The translations under genes were made by a program, and so were the position numbers. Of a stretch of DNA of 64,000 nucleotides, positions 35,375-43,915 are shown piece after piece. The DNA comes from Tessaracoccus defluvii (GTDB taxonomy: Bacteria > Actinomycetota > Actinomycetes > Propionibacteriales > Propionibacteriaceae). Positions within the stretch are counted from its first letter, which is position 1. Each line of letters opens with the position of its first letter. The stretch spans positions 3,038,001-3,102,000 of the forward strand of contig NZ_CP060789.1 of NCBI RefSeq assembly GCF_014489575.1, read 5' to 3'. A model generated the notes under the pieces. The model worked only from the letters and a program-made list of their open reading frames with translations, made no database searches and was not told the origin of the DNA.

Positions 35375-36487
35375 GTGTCGAGCGAGGTTCCCGGGTCCGC
35401 GCGTCTGGTTCTGGCGTCGGGGGTGGTCCATCTCGATGAGCAGGCGGCGGTGTTCGGGGCGATGTTGTCGGGATGGGAACGGCAGCAACGGTCTCGGTTG
35501 CTGGCGGACGCGACGATCGAGCCTCGGGTGGCGTTACTGCGCCGGTTCACCGAGTTCGCCGGATCGTTCCCGTGGCAGTGGAGTGCCGGGGACGTGGAGG
35601 ATTTCACGTTGTCGCTGATGAGTGGCGCGGCGAGGCTGGCACCGTCAACGATCCGCGGCTATCACCTGACGTTGCGGATGTTCTGCGACTACCTGCTCGA
35701 CGGCCGCTATGGGTGGGTGAGCGAGTGTGAGCAGCGGTTCGGGGTGATCCCTTCGCAGGTCTGCCACGACTTCAACACCGTTGCGCATCTCAACGACTAC
35801 GAGGGGCGGCCGGGGCGACGACCGTTCACCTACGACGAGTTGCAGCACCTGTTCGACTTCCTCGACACCCGGGTTGAGCGGGTGCAACGGTCGGGCCGCA
35901 AGGGTGCGTGGGCTGCGTTGCGGGACGCTCAGATGGTCAAGACCTGCTACGCCTACGGGTTGCGGCGTCGGGAGTTGTGCTTACTCGACATCGCGGACCT
36001 GCGTCCGAACCCGCACATGCGTCAGTGGGGAACCTTCGGGGCGGTGCATGTCCGCTACGGCAAGGCGGTCCGCGGCAGTACGCCTCGGCGTCGAACGGTG
36101 CTCACGGTCCCGGAGTTCGACTGGGTGGTCGATGGTCTGCGGCAATGGGTCGAGCAGGCCCGGCCGCTGCTGCGGCCTGATGACCGGGATGCTCTGTGGT
36201 TGACGGAGCGGCGGCAGCGGGTCTCGGTGAAGTCGATGGATAACCGCTTCGCCTGGCTGCGTGAACAGGCCGACCTGGACGCTGACCTGACCCTGCATTG
36301 CCTGCGGCACTCGTATGTGACGCACCTGATCGAGTTCGGTTACCCGGAGCGGTTCGTCACCGAGCAGGTTGGTCACTCCTACGCCTCGACCACGGCGATC
36401 TACACGAACGTGTCCAACGACTTCAAGACCAAGACCTTGAAAGCGGCTCTGGCCCGCGTCTACGACAACACCCAGGAGGAACGATGA
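35375..36487 (+). CDS. Tyrosine recombinase / integrase, first gene of a trio
   Basis: The protein has 370 residues. An N-terminal SAM-like core-binding domain (to about 130) is followed by a catalytic domain with Arg in YAYGLRRRELCLLD, His/Arg in LHCLRHSYVTHLIEFG, His in EQVGHSYASTTAIYTNVS and the Tyr nucleophile in the same segment. All catalytic residues seem present. It starts at a GTG. Its stop overlaps the next gene (ATGA), so the three genes act as one unit, a layout seen in transposon-like tyrosine recombinase modules. Confidence 0.9.
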   Translation: MSSEVPGSARLVLASGVVHLDEQAAVFGAMLSGWERQQRSRLLADATIEPRVALLRRFTEFAGSFPWQWSAGDVEDFTLSLMSGAARLAPSTIRGYHLTLRMFCDYLLDGRYGWVSECEQRFGVIPSQVCHDFNTVAHLNDYEGRPGRRPFTYDELQHLFDFLDTRVERVQRSGRKGAWAALRDAQMVKTCYAYGLRRRELCLLDIADLRPNPHMRQWGTFGAVHVRYGKAVRGSTPRRRTVLTVPEFDWVVDGLRQWVEQARPLLRPDDRDALWLTERRQRVSVKSMDNRFAWLREQADLDADLTLHCLRHSYVTHLIEFGYPERFVTEQVGHSYASTTAIYTNVSNDFKTKTLKAALARVYDNTQEER

Positions 36488-36819
36488 CGAAGAAGCTGTC
36501 GATGCTGTGGCATCTGCGTCAACTGATGGCGGCGAAGGGCATGTTCCAGACCACTGATCTGGTCGAGCCGCTGCACGAGCGCGGGATCGAGTTGTCGCGG
36601 CAGATGGTGCACCGGATCGTCACGAAGCCACCGCAGCGGATCAACACCGACCTACTGGCTGCGCTCTGCGACATCCTGGACTGCACCCCATCCGATCTCC
36701 TGGAACTGCACGTCGAGGAGCACCGCCAGCCACAAGCGGTCAATGACGGCGGGCCAGGGATCGGCGATCTGCGCCCGATCCGCGCGAAGATCAGGCGCCC
36801 CGACGGCGTTTCGGAGTGA
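36484..36819 (+). CDS. XRE/Cro-type HTH protein, second gene of the trio
   Basis: The protein has 111 residues. The HTH is LSRQMVHRIVTKPPQRINTDLLAALCDILDCTPSDLLEL, a Cro/C1 type with the usual CDILDCTPSDLL end. It overlaps the integrase stop by 4 bp and its own stop overlaps the next start (GTGA). In such trios it is presumably the regulator or a directionality factor. Confidence 0.87.
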   Translation: MTKKLSMLWHLRQLMAAKGMFQTTDLVEPLHERGIELSRQMVHRIVTKPPQRINTDLLAALCDILDCTPSDLLELHVEEHRQPQAVNDGGPGIGDLRPIRAKIRRPDGVSE

Positions 36820-38288
36820 CCCGGGCATCCGCGAGCCGCGAGTGCGTGCGCTGCGGCATCTGGGCGACGACGGTGATGCTGCCGACGGGGCCGATCTGCT
36901 ACCTCTGCCGTCGTGACATCGCCTACCACCCAGCTGTCTGCCCGGAGTGCTTCGAGCTGCGTCCGGTCGCCTACCCATCGGTGAGCAGCGACAACGTGCT
37001 GGTCTGCGCCGGATGCGCGGGCGCGGAATCGATCTTCGCCTGCACCGGATGCGGGCGTGAGGACCATCCCTACGCTCGTGATCGTTGCGCCCGCTGCGTC
37101 CTGGCCGAGCGCCTCACCAGCCTGCTCACCGACCCGACCACCGGCGCCGTCCATGAGCGGCTGCAGCCCCTCTTCGACGAGTTGGTCGCCGCCCGCCGTC
37201 CGCAAAGCGTGATCACCTGGCTACAGAAACCGCCCGCGACCGGCGTCAGACTGCTCGACCTCTTGGCCCGCGGTGAGTTGCCCATCAGCCACGACACATT
37301 CCGCGGCCTGCCCGCTGACCGCTCCCACAACTACCTGCGCGACCTCCTCGCCTCGACTGGGGTGCTGCCGCCGTATCACCCGCCGATCGAGCAGATCGAA
37401 CGCTGGCTCGACACCACACTCGAACCCCTGCACGGCGAGGACAAAGGGCTCGTCGGCCGCTACGCCCGCTGGCACCTCCTGCGACGCCTACGCGGCGCCG
37501 CCGACCGCGGGGAGCTGACCAAATCAGCGATCTACAGCGCCCGCGGGAACATCAACGGCGCGGTCCGGCTCGGCCAGTGGGTCGCCCGACACGACACCAC
37601 AATCGCCAGCCTGTCCCAGTCGCAGCTGGAGTCCTACCTCGCCGACTATCCCGGCGCACGCAACAGCCAGCAGAGCTTCGTCGCCTGGCTCGGTCGCGCG
37701 CGAGTGAACACCGCCATCACGATCCCGTGGCGGGGAACCACCATGCCCGAAGTCACGGTCTCCGACGCCGACCGTTGGGACCAGATCAAGACCCTGCTCC
37801 ACGACGACACGATCGCCCTCCACGCCCGCATCGGTGGCCTGTTCACGCTCCTATTCGCTCAACCCCTCGAAACAGTCGTCGCGATGCGCACCGACCAGAT
37901 CACCCTCACCGACGACGACACAGTGCTCGTCACCTTCGATACCGTCGCCATCGAAATGCCGCCCGGACTGGACGACCTCCTCCGCCGCCACCTCGACCGC
38001 CCCGGCAGCCCGTCCATCGCCAGCACCGACCACGGATGGCTGTTCCCCGGCAGACACCCCGGACGCCACCTCGTCAGAGAAACCTTCCGCGGACACCTCG
38101 CCCGCCTCGGCATCCAACCCGGACGCGCCCGCCACGCCGCCATGTTCGCCCTCGCCGGACAGGTTCCCGCGCCCGTCCTCGCCGAACTCATCGGCATCGC
38201 CGACAAGACCGCCACCAAATGGGCCGCCCTCGCCACCCGCGACTGGTCCGAGTACGTCACCCAACGAGACACCTACAAGAACGGCTGA
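36816..38288 (+). CDS. Zinc-ribbon protein with degenerate tyrosine-recombinase-like C-terminus
   Basis: The protein has 490 residues. The first ~100 carry several Cys pairs (CVRCGIW, CYLCRRD, CPECFE, CAGCAG, CTGCGRE, CARC), enough for three or more zinc ribbons. The middle is helical. The C-terminal third has an integrase-like architecture (LFTLLFAQPLETVVAMRTDQI; GRARHAAMFALAGQ; LIGIADKTATKWAALATRDW), but a clear catalytic Tyr and the H-x-x-R box are missing. It may guide the active recombinase encoded two genes upstream. Confidence 0.8.
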   Translation: MTRASASRECVRCGIWATTVMLPTGPICYLCRRDIAYHPAVCPECFELRPVAYPSVSSDNVLVCAGCAGAESIFACTGCGREDHPYARDRCARCVLAERLTSLLTDPTTGAVHERLQPLFDELVAARRPQSVITWLQKPPATGVRLLDLLARGELPISHDTFRGLPADRSHNYLRDLLASTGVLPPYHPPIEQIERWLDTTLEPLHGEDKGLVGRYARWHLLRRLRGAADRGELTKSAIYSARGNINGAVRLGQWVARHDTTIASLSQSQLESYLADYPGARNSQQSFVAWLGRARVNTAITIPWRGTTMPEVTVSDADRWDQIKTLLHDDTIALHARIGGLFTLLFAQPLETVVAMRTDQITLTDDDTVLVTFDTVAIEMPPGLDDLLRRHLDRPGSPSIASTDHGWLFPGRHPGRHLVRETFRGHLARLGIQPGRARHAAMFALAGQVPAPVLAELIGIADKTATKWAALATRDWSEYVTQRDTYKNG

Positions 38289-38291
38289 ACC

Positions 38292-38747
38292 ATGTCCATC
38301 GAAGACCGACTCACAGACGCAGACCTCCTCTGGAAGCACGGACGACGCGAAGGAGCGCTCCTCAGCGTCCTCGTCGCCGTCGCCGCCACCGCTCGCAAGG
38401 CGTTCCCTGAGATCACCGGTGACCGGGCAAGCTTCGAAGCCTTCATGAAGACCACGCACGGCTGGACGATCGGCGTCGAATACCGAGGCAAGCCAGTCGA
38501 TCTCGACCACCTGTTCTACAAGTGGCTGCGCTGCGAACTCATCCACACCGGCACACTCCCGGTCGACCTCCGCATCGAAGACCAACTCGGCGACCCGAAC
38601 GCCAACTCCGTCCGGGCCGGCGGAGCACCCGACTACACCGTGCTACTCGGCCCAGGCTGGTACCACTTCCTCGTCAACGCCGTCCGCAACGCGCCCGCCA
38701 ACGCCGACATCACCTGGAGCACCGCAGCGCCGAGCTCTCCCCAGTAG
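38292..38747 (+). CDS. Hypothetical protein with HEPN-like R-x4-H motif
   Basis: The protein has 151 residues and starts 3 bp after the trio's last stop, so it is read with it. The helical first half (LLWKHGRREGALLSVLVAVAATARKAF) and the segment FYKWLRCELIHTG resemble HEPN domains, whose RNase site is R-x4-6-H (here R-CELI-H). HEPN proteins are common toxins and defence effectors. No antitoxin-like partner is adjacent, so the functional reading is tentative. Confidence 0.65.
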   Translation: MSIEDRLTDADLLWKHGRREGALLSVLVAVAATARKAFPEITGDRASFEAFMKTTHGWTIGVEYRGKPVDLDHLFYKWLRCELIHTGTLPVDLRIEDQLGDPNANSVRAGGAPDYTVLLGPGWYHFLVNAVRNAPANADITWSTAAPSSPQ

Positions 38748-38788
38748 CCCGGAACTCGCCCAACTCGAATACGAGCCCTGCACCGGTA

Positions 38789-38810
38789 CGTACTACTCCG
38801 TATGGAATTG
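38789..38810. repeat. 22-bp sequence inverted relative to 39479-39500
   Basis: This 22-mer, ending GTATGGAATTG, matches the complement of 39479-39500 at 20 of 22 positions. The pair brackets the tetR gene. The core is itself an imperfect palindrome (CGTAC-N6-GTATG). Confidence 0.75.
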
Positions 38811-38823
38811 TCTTGGTGCCAGA

Positions 38824-39441
38824 CTACGCCTCTTCGCGCTCCGGGAACAGGTAGAACGCGATCTTCGGCAACCGGACCAGGCCGCGCCCGAGCGCCGCCG
38901 TGAACAGCTCCTCAGCGAGGTGCTCGAACTCGGGAGCGAGGAACCTTGCGGCCGCGTCAGCCACCTCGGGGTCTTCGTGAGGGTCGTCGGCGCGGAGCAT
39001 CACCACGATCGCCGCGCGGATGTCGTCGCACCAGTCCTGTGTCGCCTGCGCAAGTGGTTTGATCGCCCCCGCGACCCCGTCAGCCATGAGCCGGATCAAC
39101 GCCTGACCCTCGCGACGGTCGAACAGACGGTCGAGTGCGGCGACGATGTGCTCACGCACCGCCTCGACCTCGGCACCGACGGGCGCGGGTGTGCCGTCGA
39201 GGAACGCGAGGGTGCTTGCGCGCATGTGGCTGATCGCATCCAGCGCCAGACCTTCCTTCCCCTTGCCGGGGAAGTGGTGGTACATGCTGCCCTGCCCGAT
39301 ACCGGAGCGCTGCTGGATCATCACCGGGCTCGTCGCCTCGAACCCACGCTCCGACAGCAACTTGCATGTCGCGGCCACGAGCCTCTGCTTCGAGTCATAC
39401 GCCGGACGCCCAGGACCCCGCCGCTCCACCACCCTCACCAC
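38824..39441 (-). CDS. TetR/AcrR-family transcriptional regulator
   Basis: The protein has 205 residues. The N-terminal HTH reads LSERGFEATSPVMIQQRSGIGQGSMYHHFPGKGKEGL, standard for TetR; the C-terminal ligand domain is helical. A perfect CCATAC-N6-GTATGG palindrome lies about 45 bp upstream and is the likely operator. No drug pump or enzyme gene lies next to it, so its normal target may have been lost or lies in the downstream operon. Confidence 0.88.
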   Translation of the reverse strand: MVRVVERRGPGRPAYDSKQRLVAATCKLLSERGFEATSPVMIQQRSGIGQGSMYHHFPGKGKEGLALDAISHMRASTLAFLDGTPAPVGAEVEAVREHIVAALDRLFDRREGQALIRLMADGVAGAIKPLAQATQDWCDDIRAAIVVMLRADDPHEDPEVADAAARFLAPEFEHLAEELFTAALGRGLVRLPKIAFYLFPEREEA

Positions 39442-39478
39442 ACTCCTTGCCGCCGAGCGGCGCCTCTGGCTGCGCCGT

Positions 39479-39501
39479 CAATTCCATACAGAGTAGTATG
39501 G
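39479..39501. promoter_or_regulatory. Palindromic operator upstream of tetR
   Basis: CCATAC-AGAGTA-GTATGG (39484-39501) is a perfect inverted repeat between tetR and the rightward operon that starts at 39702. The 22-bp segment 39479-39500 is repeated in inverted orientation at 38789-38810. Confidence 0.75.
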
Positions 39502-39701
39502 ACCTTGATCTGCAAGACGCGTGATCGTTCGAGGGGCGGGGAATGGGTAGTGATCATCTGCGATGCCGCGTGCCTGTGCGAGGACACTCAGTCGTCCTCT
39601 TCTCTCTCGGTCTCTGGGAAAGCTGGCGTCGTGACCGATAGACTGATGCAGGTCACAATGTCACTACTGGCCGGGCTCCGCTTCGGCGGCGGAGGATTTC
39701 G

Positions 39702-40091
39702 GTGGGGATCGGTCTCGCAGACCTTGCAGGGTTGCTCAACATGGGGCCGCCCATGTATGCGTGGTTCCAGCAGACCGAGGCCGTCGTTGGATTCGCCCCG
39801 CAAAAGCCGAACGCGATGCGCCCGATCATCCTGCGTCACTGGGCCCCGTCTGGCCCCCTGGCATACGTATTCGCGCGCACGTCAAGTCTTGAGCGCGTTG
39901 AGGTACGCAACCCTGCGCATGATCACCGTGAGGAGTGGCCAAAGTGCTGGCTGCACGACGACGGCAACATCGTCGCCTCACGCCCGCTCCCTGTCCTCAA
40001 GGATGCGCTCGACCCAACCCATCGGCTGTGCAGTGAGGACGACCAGGCAACCATCGACGCAGTGAGGGCAGCGCGGTGGCAGACGAAGTAG
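39702..40091 (+). CDS. Unknown protein, first gene of the coupled four-gene unit
   Basis: The protein has 129 residues and starts at GTG 39702 after GGAGG. It contains MRPIILRHWAPSGPLAYVFARTS, EEWPKCWLHDDGNIVASRPLPV and HRLCSEDDQATIDAVRAARW. I do not recognise it. The short beta-rich centre and the closing acidic segment are reminiscent of PemK/MazF-like toxins, but no diagnostic residues support that. It overlaps the sigma-like gene by 16 bp. Confidence 0.7.
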   Translation: MGIGLADLAGLLNMGPPMYAWFQQTEAVVGFAPQKPNAMRPIILRHWAPSGPLAYVFARTSSLERVEVRNPAHDHREEWPKCWLHDDGNIVASRPLPVLKDALDPTHRLCSEDDQATIDAVRAARWQTK

Positions 40092-41089
40092 TAACCGGCG
40101 GCCCGCTTGCAGACATCGACGAGGAGTTCGACCTCGGTGAGGTGGGGGTCGGCGATCTGCAAGCACTCATCGACGAGTATGCCCGGCAGGGCCTCGGTCG
40201 TCTCTGGCTCGACGAGGTCGGGAAGGCGGCTCGGCACCTCGCGCGCCGCTACAGCCCGTGGGCATACGCACGTGCATCGACGTGGGATGACGATGCGATC
40301 AACGATCTGGTCCAGGATGTCGTCGAGCGCATGATCACCAAGGGCCAGGCCGAGTACATCTGCGACACGGCGAACGACTTCGGTCACGCGCGAGCACTGA
40401 TCTATCGCCAAGTGCGGATGACTCTGATCGACCGACGACAGCGCACTGCGGTTGACAACCTGTACGCCCGGGCTGTCGATCGGCTTGGCGAGTCGCCGTT
40501 CGAGCAGGTGAGGACGAAGCCCCGATCCTGGCGACTCACCGGATCAACTGAAGAGGCGACGCCCCCCACCACCCGACTTACTTCCTCGCTTGCGGCGCTC
40601 CCGCGTCTGCCGGGCAACGGAACCGAGCGAGCCAGTGCGATCTGGACGACGGCGACCCTGGGTGATGCGCTCGCCCTCGTGTGCAAGGTGGTCGGCGAGG
40701 TCGAGGAGTCCGATCTCAAGAGAATTTTCGACGAAGCTTTGACAGCCTTCGCAACAGCGGAGGTTGTCTCTGATGACGCCGGTGCTCGAGACCGCTCCGC
40801 CGAACTCGACCCGGGCGAGCTGACTTTGGCGAACGATCTGGCGGAGCGGATCGTCGCGGCGCTCACCAAGGAGGAAGCAACCATGCTGGCTGGTAAGTGG
40901 ATCGGCGACTCGGACGGTGACATCGCGCGCCGCGTCGGAGTCAGCCGTCCTACTGCTGCCAAGTACAAGGACTCCGCGTTCGAGAAGGTTCGTGCTGAAC
41001 TCTCAGACCAGACCGAAGCGCTCATCGACGAAGCATTCGGGCGGCTTCAGTCGCTCGTCATCTGTAAGGCAGAAGGAGGTGCCGCATGA
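40076..41089 (+). CDS. RNA polymerase sigma-factor-like protein
   Basis: The protein has 337 residues. The first half has a sigma region 2-like stretch: WDDDAINDLVQDVVERMI, then ARALIYRQVRMTLIDRRQRT. The C-terminus has a region 4-like HTH: IVAALTKEEATMLAGKWIGDSD followed by GDIARRVGVSRPTAAKYKDS. The ~150 residues between are longer than in ordinary ECF sigma factors. It overlaps both neighbours (16 bp and ATGA), so it is made together with an unknown protein and an AAA ATPase. It might redirect transcription or have been recruited as a DNA-binding sensor. Confidence 0.75.
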   Translation: MADEVVTGGPLADIDEEFDLGEVGVGDLQALIDEYARQGLGRLWLDEVGKAARHLARRYSPWAYARASTWDDDAINDLVQDVVERMITKGQAEYICDTANDFGHARALIYRQVRMTLIDRRQRTAVDNLYARAVDRLGESPFEQVRTKPRSWRLTGSTEEATPPTTRLTSSLAALPRLPGNGTERASAIWTTATLGDALALVCKVVGEVEESDLKRIFDEALTAFATAEVVSDDAGARDRSAELDPGELTLANDLAERIVAALTKEEATMLAGKWIGDSDGDIARRVGVSRPTAAKYKDSAFEKVRAELSDQTEALIDEAFGRLQSLVICKAEGGAA

Positions 41090-41985
41090 CCGAGATTGGA
41101 GTTGGCGGTATCTACCGTACGGTCGCGATGGACCGGAACACACCCTCCGCGCTCGTCCTCGTGACTGATGTTGACTCGTCTACGCAATCCGTCACGGTCA
41201 CACTCCTCAGCCCAGATATAGAGTTCGGAAGCAACACCGACCTTGTCCTGACAGGCAACGAGATCGGCCGCGCCTACGACCTGCTCGCTGAATCGGACAT
41301 TTTCGGCTACGCCTGGTTCGTCCAGCTGGATCGACGCGTCGGACGCGTGGACACGGACGTACTCCAAGCACTCAATGCTCTCCGCGACGAGGAAGCGGTT
41401 GACCGACCACTCGCGGGCCCACCTGTAGTCGAGCGGACGGACCCGCGGTGGAGCTTCAAGGTTCACGAACTGAAGCGGCTCCAGACTCTCACAGCGGACT
41501 GCACGCGCGACCTCATCGATGGCGATCGAGTCCCGGAAGTCGATGCGAACGCGCTGCGGGTGCCGGCGACCGAGGCGGAGAAGGAAGCCTTCGAGGAGTT
41601 TGTCGTCGGGGCTGTTGAGGAAGCCAAGCGGGGAGCAGCTCGGATTCCTGGATGGCTTGTCGAGATCGCTATCGACGAGGGGCTCCGAGATGCGTACCGC
41701 GCTGCCGGGCTGTTCAACGCGCTTCGCCTTCTGATGAAGTACGCGGACACGGCTTGCGTTCCCAACGCGGTGCCAACCGGGACGACGCTCGGCGCGTATG
41801 CGGAGCTTCAGGTCGAATACGCCGCGTCGGCTGGCTACTCAAACATTTGGCTCCTCGGCCGCTCGACTGACATTCGCGGCCCGATAGAGGCGCGCCCGGC
41901 GCGCACGCGCACCGGTCGCCTCATCCAGGTCACCCACGTCTCCGCCATCGCGCACGTCACCCAGTACCGAGAGGTCTACGCATGA
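41086..41985 (+). CDS. Unknown protein, third gene of the coupled unit
   Basis: The protein has 299 residues. The N-terminal ~100 are beta-rich (IGVGGIYRTVAMD, ALVLVTDVDSSTQSVTVTLLS), compatible with a small barrel. The rest is helical, ending in HVSAIAHVTQYREVYA. It contains FGYAWFVQLDRRVGRV and IPGWLVEIAIDEGLRDAYRAAG. I cannot assign a family. Four-base overlaps with the sigma-like gene before it and the ATPase gene after it indicate fixed stoichiometry in one complex or pathway. Confidence 0.75.
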   Translation: MTEIGVGGIYRTVAMDRNTPSALVLVTDVDSSTQSVTVTLLSPDIEFGSNTDLVLTGNEIGRAYDLLAESDIFGYAWFVQLDRRVGRVDTDVLQALNALRDEEAVDRPLAGPPVVERTDPRWSFKVHELKRLQTLTADCTRDLIDGDRVPEVDANALRVPATEAEKEAFEEFVVGAVEEAKRGAARIPGWLVEIAIDEGLRDAYRAAGLFNALRLLMKYADTACVPNAVPTGTTLGAYAELQVEYAASAGYSNIWLLGRSTDIRGPIEARPARTRTGRLIQVTHVSAIAHVTQYREVYA

Positions 41986-43826
41986 GCAATCCCATCTTCG
42001 AGCGCCGGGTACCGTTCGCGACGCGACGTGGAATCAGCCTTCGGCGGTGGCGGCTCCAGAACTTCAAGTCCGTGCGGGACGCCGAGGTTGAACTCCGACC
42101 ACTCACCGTGGTTGTCGGTGCGAACAGCGCCGGCAAGAGCACGCTTCTCCAGAGCATTCGGGCAGCAAGCCAGGCAACGAGCACGGCGGGATATCTCTAT
42201 CCCCTCAACGGACGCGGGGTTCGGCTCGGTACGGTTACCGAAGTCAGATACCGTGGTCCGAGCAGCGACGACGAACCGCTCATAATCGGAGCGGACTTCG
42301 AGATTCGGGCACCTCGCGGGATGTATCGCGATGGCAGGGCTGTTGGCTCTGCGCAAACGGCTCCGGTGCTTGCGACCCTGTCATGGGAGGTCAAGCTTGG
42401 TGAGTCGTCGCAGCAGAAGGGCATCGCGAAAATCGAACGCCTCAACGTCGACTTGAAGCCTGCGGATCACGACGCACTCCCGCGGCAAGCGCCTCGTCTT
42501 GACCGGGCATGGGTGCTCGCCATAGCTGACGACGACGCCGAGGATCTGGTGCCGCTGGACGAAGACGACGATGCGCGCTCAATCCCGCACTACTTCTCTG
42601 GCCAGTTCGCTGGGGCAAATGGCAACCTGCTTGAGGTCGCGGACATCCTCGTCGAAGGCGGGTTTCCGCTGGATGCCTCGGTGATGCGTTCCCGTGCTGA
42701 AGTCCTCTTCGAGACCTGGCGCGACATGCTGCTGCGCCGCTCGATCCACGAGCGTGACGAAGTTGAGCATGACCTGCTCACGGTGGTGAACGCGATTGAC
42801 GAGGTGAGCCGGGTACTTCTGGAGGTGCACGCCGCCGTCGCGGAATCCAAGAGCGAATACGCCGATGCTGTTCGATTCGAGTTAAGTTCGAAGTCACCCG
42901 AGACGCGCACAAGGTTCGACCTCAACATCGCATCGTCGGAGAGCTTCGGCGATGAAGTAGTCAAGGAACTGACGAAGGGTGGTGTGCAGGGCGAGGTCCC
43001 GTTCCCTCATCGTCTGGACGATCTCGGCAGGGCGTCGAATCTCGCGTCCTCGTACCTCAGAAGCGGAATTCGGTACCTCGGTCCGCTCCGTGAGGAACCG
43101 CGTGCTGCCTACCCCGACTCGCCCGAAGGCGACGACAGTTATGTCGGCGCCAAGGGCGAGTTCACCGCATCTGTGCTGCAACGCCACGGTGACCGAAAGG
43201 TCAGCGTTCCGACCCCAGACGATGAGGGAGCGATCAAGACCCCCCGCCGCCCGATTCAGCTCATGACGGCCGTGAGCCGCTGGGCGAAGTATCTCGACAT
43301 CGGCGAGAGCTTCTCAGTCTCCGACCAGGGGCGCTTCGGCATCCAGATGCAGGTGAGGCAAGCGGATGTCGAGGGAGACCTAGACCTCACCAGCGTCGGC
43401 ACTGGCGTCAGCCAGTTGCTGCCCGTGATCGTGATGTGCGTTCAGGCCCCGGCAGGCTCGCTTCTGCTCATCGAGCAGCCCGAACTTCACTTGAACCCGA
43501 AGGTGCAGCAGCGACTGGCCGACTTCCTGTTGGCGATGGCGCAGAGCGGTCGGCACCTGATCGTCGAGACGCACAGCGAGTACCTCATCTCGCGGCTCCG
43601 GAGGCGAGTCGCGGAGGATGAGAAGGACAGCCTCCAGGACACGATCGGCATCTACTTTGCTAAGCGCGTGAACGGGGCGACCACCTACGATCTGGTGCAG
43701 CAGAACGAGTTCGGTGGCATCGAGGAGTGGCCGGAGAACTTCTTCGACCAAGCCACCGAGGAGGAGCACGCGATCCTCTCCGCGGCGGTCAAGAAGCGCC
43801 GTGCGAAGGCCGCAAGGGTCGAGTAG
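41982..43826 (+). CDS. AAA-family ATPase, DUF3696-type (OLD/RecF-like)
   Basis: The protein has 614 residues. The N-terminus has LRRWRLQNFKSVRDAEVELR and Walker A VVGANSAGKSTLLQSI near residue 45. After a long coiled insert come GTGVSQLLPVIVMCV (signature), LLLIEQPELHLNPKVQQRLADFL (Walker B) and LIVETHSEYLISRLRRRV. The last ~80 residues (IGIYFAKRVNGATTYDLVQQNEFGGI) match the DUF3696 tail. No TOPRIM nuclease domain is visible, unlike OLD or GajA. Such ATPases often serve in phage defence. It overlaps the preceding gene by 4 bp and lies 89 bp before hsdM. Confidence 0.88.
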   Translation: MSNPIFERRVPFATRRGISLRRWRLQNFKSVRDAEVELRPLTVVVGANSAGKSTLLQSIRAASQATSTAGYLYPLNGRGVRLGTVTEVRYRGPSSDDEPLIIGADFEIRAPRGMYRDGRAVGSAQTAPVLATLSWEVKLGESSQQKGIAKIERLNVDLKPADHDALPRQAPRLDRAWVLAIADDDAEDLVPLDEDDDARSIPHYFSGQFAGANGNLLEVADILVEGGFPLDASVMRSRAEVLFETWRDMLLRRSIHERDEVEHDLLTVVNAIDEVSRVLLEVHAAVAESKSEYADAVRFELSSKSPETRTRFDLNIASSESFGDEVVKELTKGGVQGEVPFPHRLDDLGRASNLASSYLRSGIRYLGPLREEPRAAYPDSPEGDDSYVGAKGEFTASVLQRHGDRKVSVPTPDDEGAIKTPRRPIQLMTAVSRWAKYLDIGESFSVSDQGRFGIQMQVRQADVEGDLDLTSVGTGVSQLLPVIVMCVQAPAGSLLLIEQPELHLNPKVQQRLADFLLAMAQSGRHLIVETHSEYLISRLRRRVAEDEKDSLQDTIGIYFAKRVNGATTYDLVQQNEFGGIEEWPENFFDQATEEEHAILSAAVKKRRAKAARVE

Positions 43827-43915
43827 CTACCCCCTTTACATCGACCCAGCCAAGCCGGATTGGTCTTGACGTCGGGCCGAGAGGCAATGACAACCAGCAA
43901 GAAGGGAGGCGCCGT

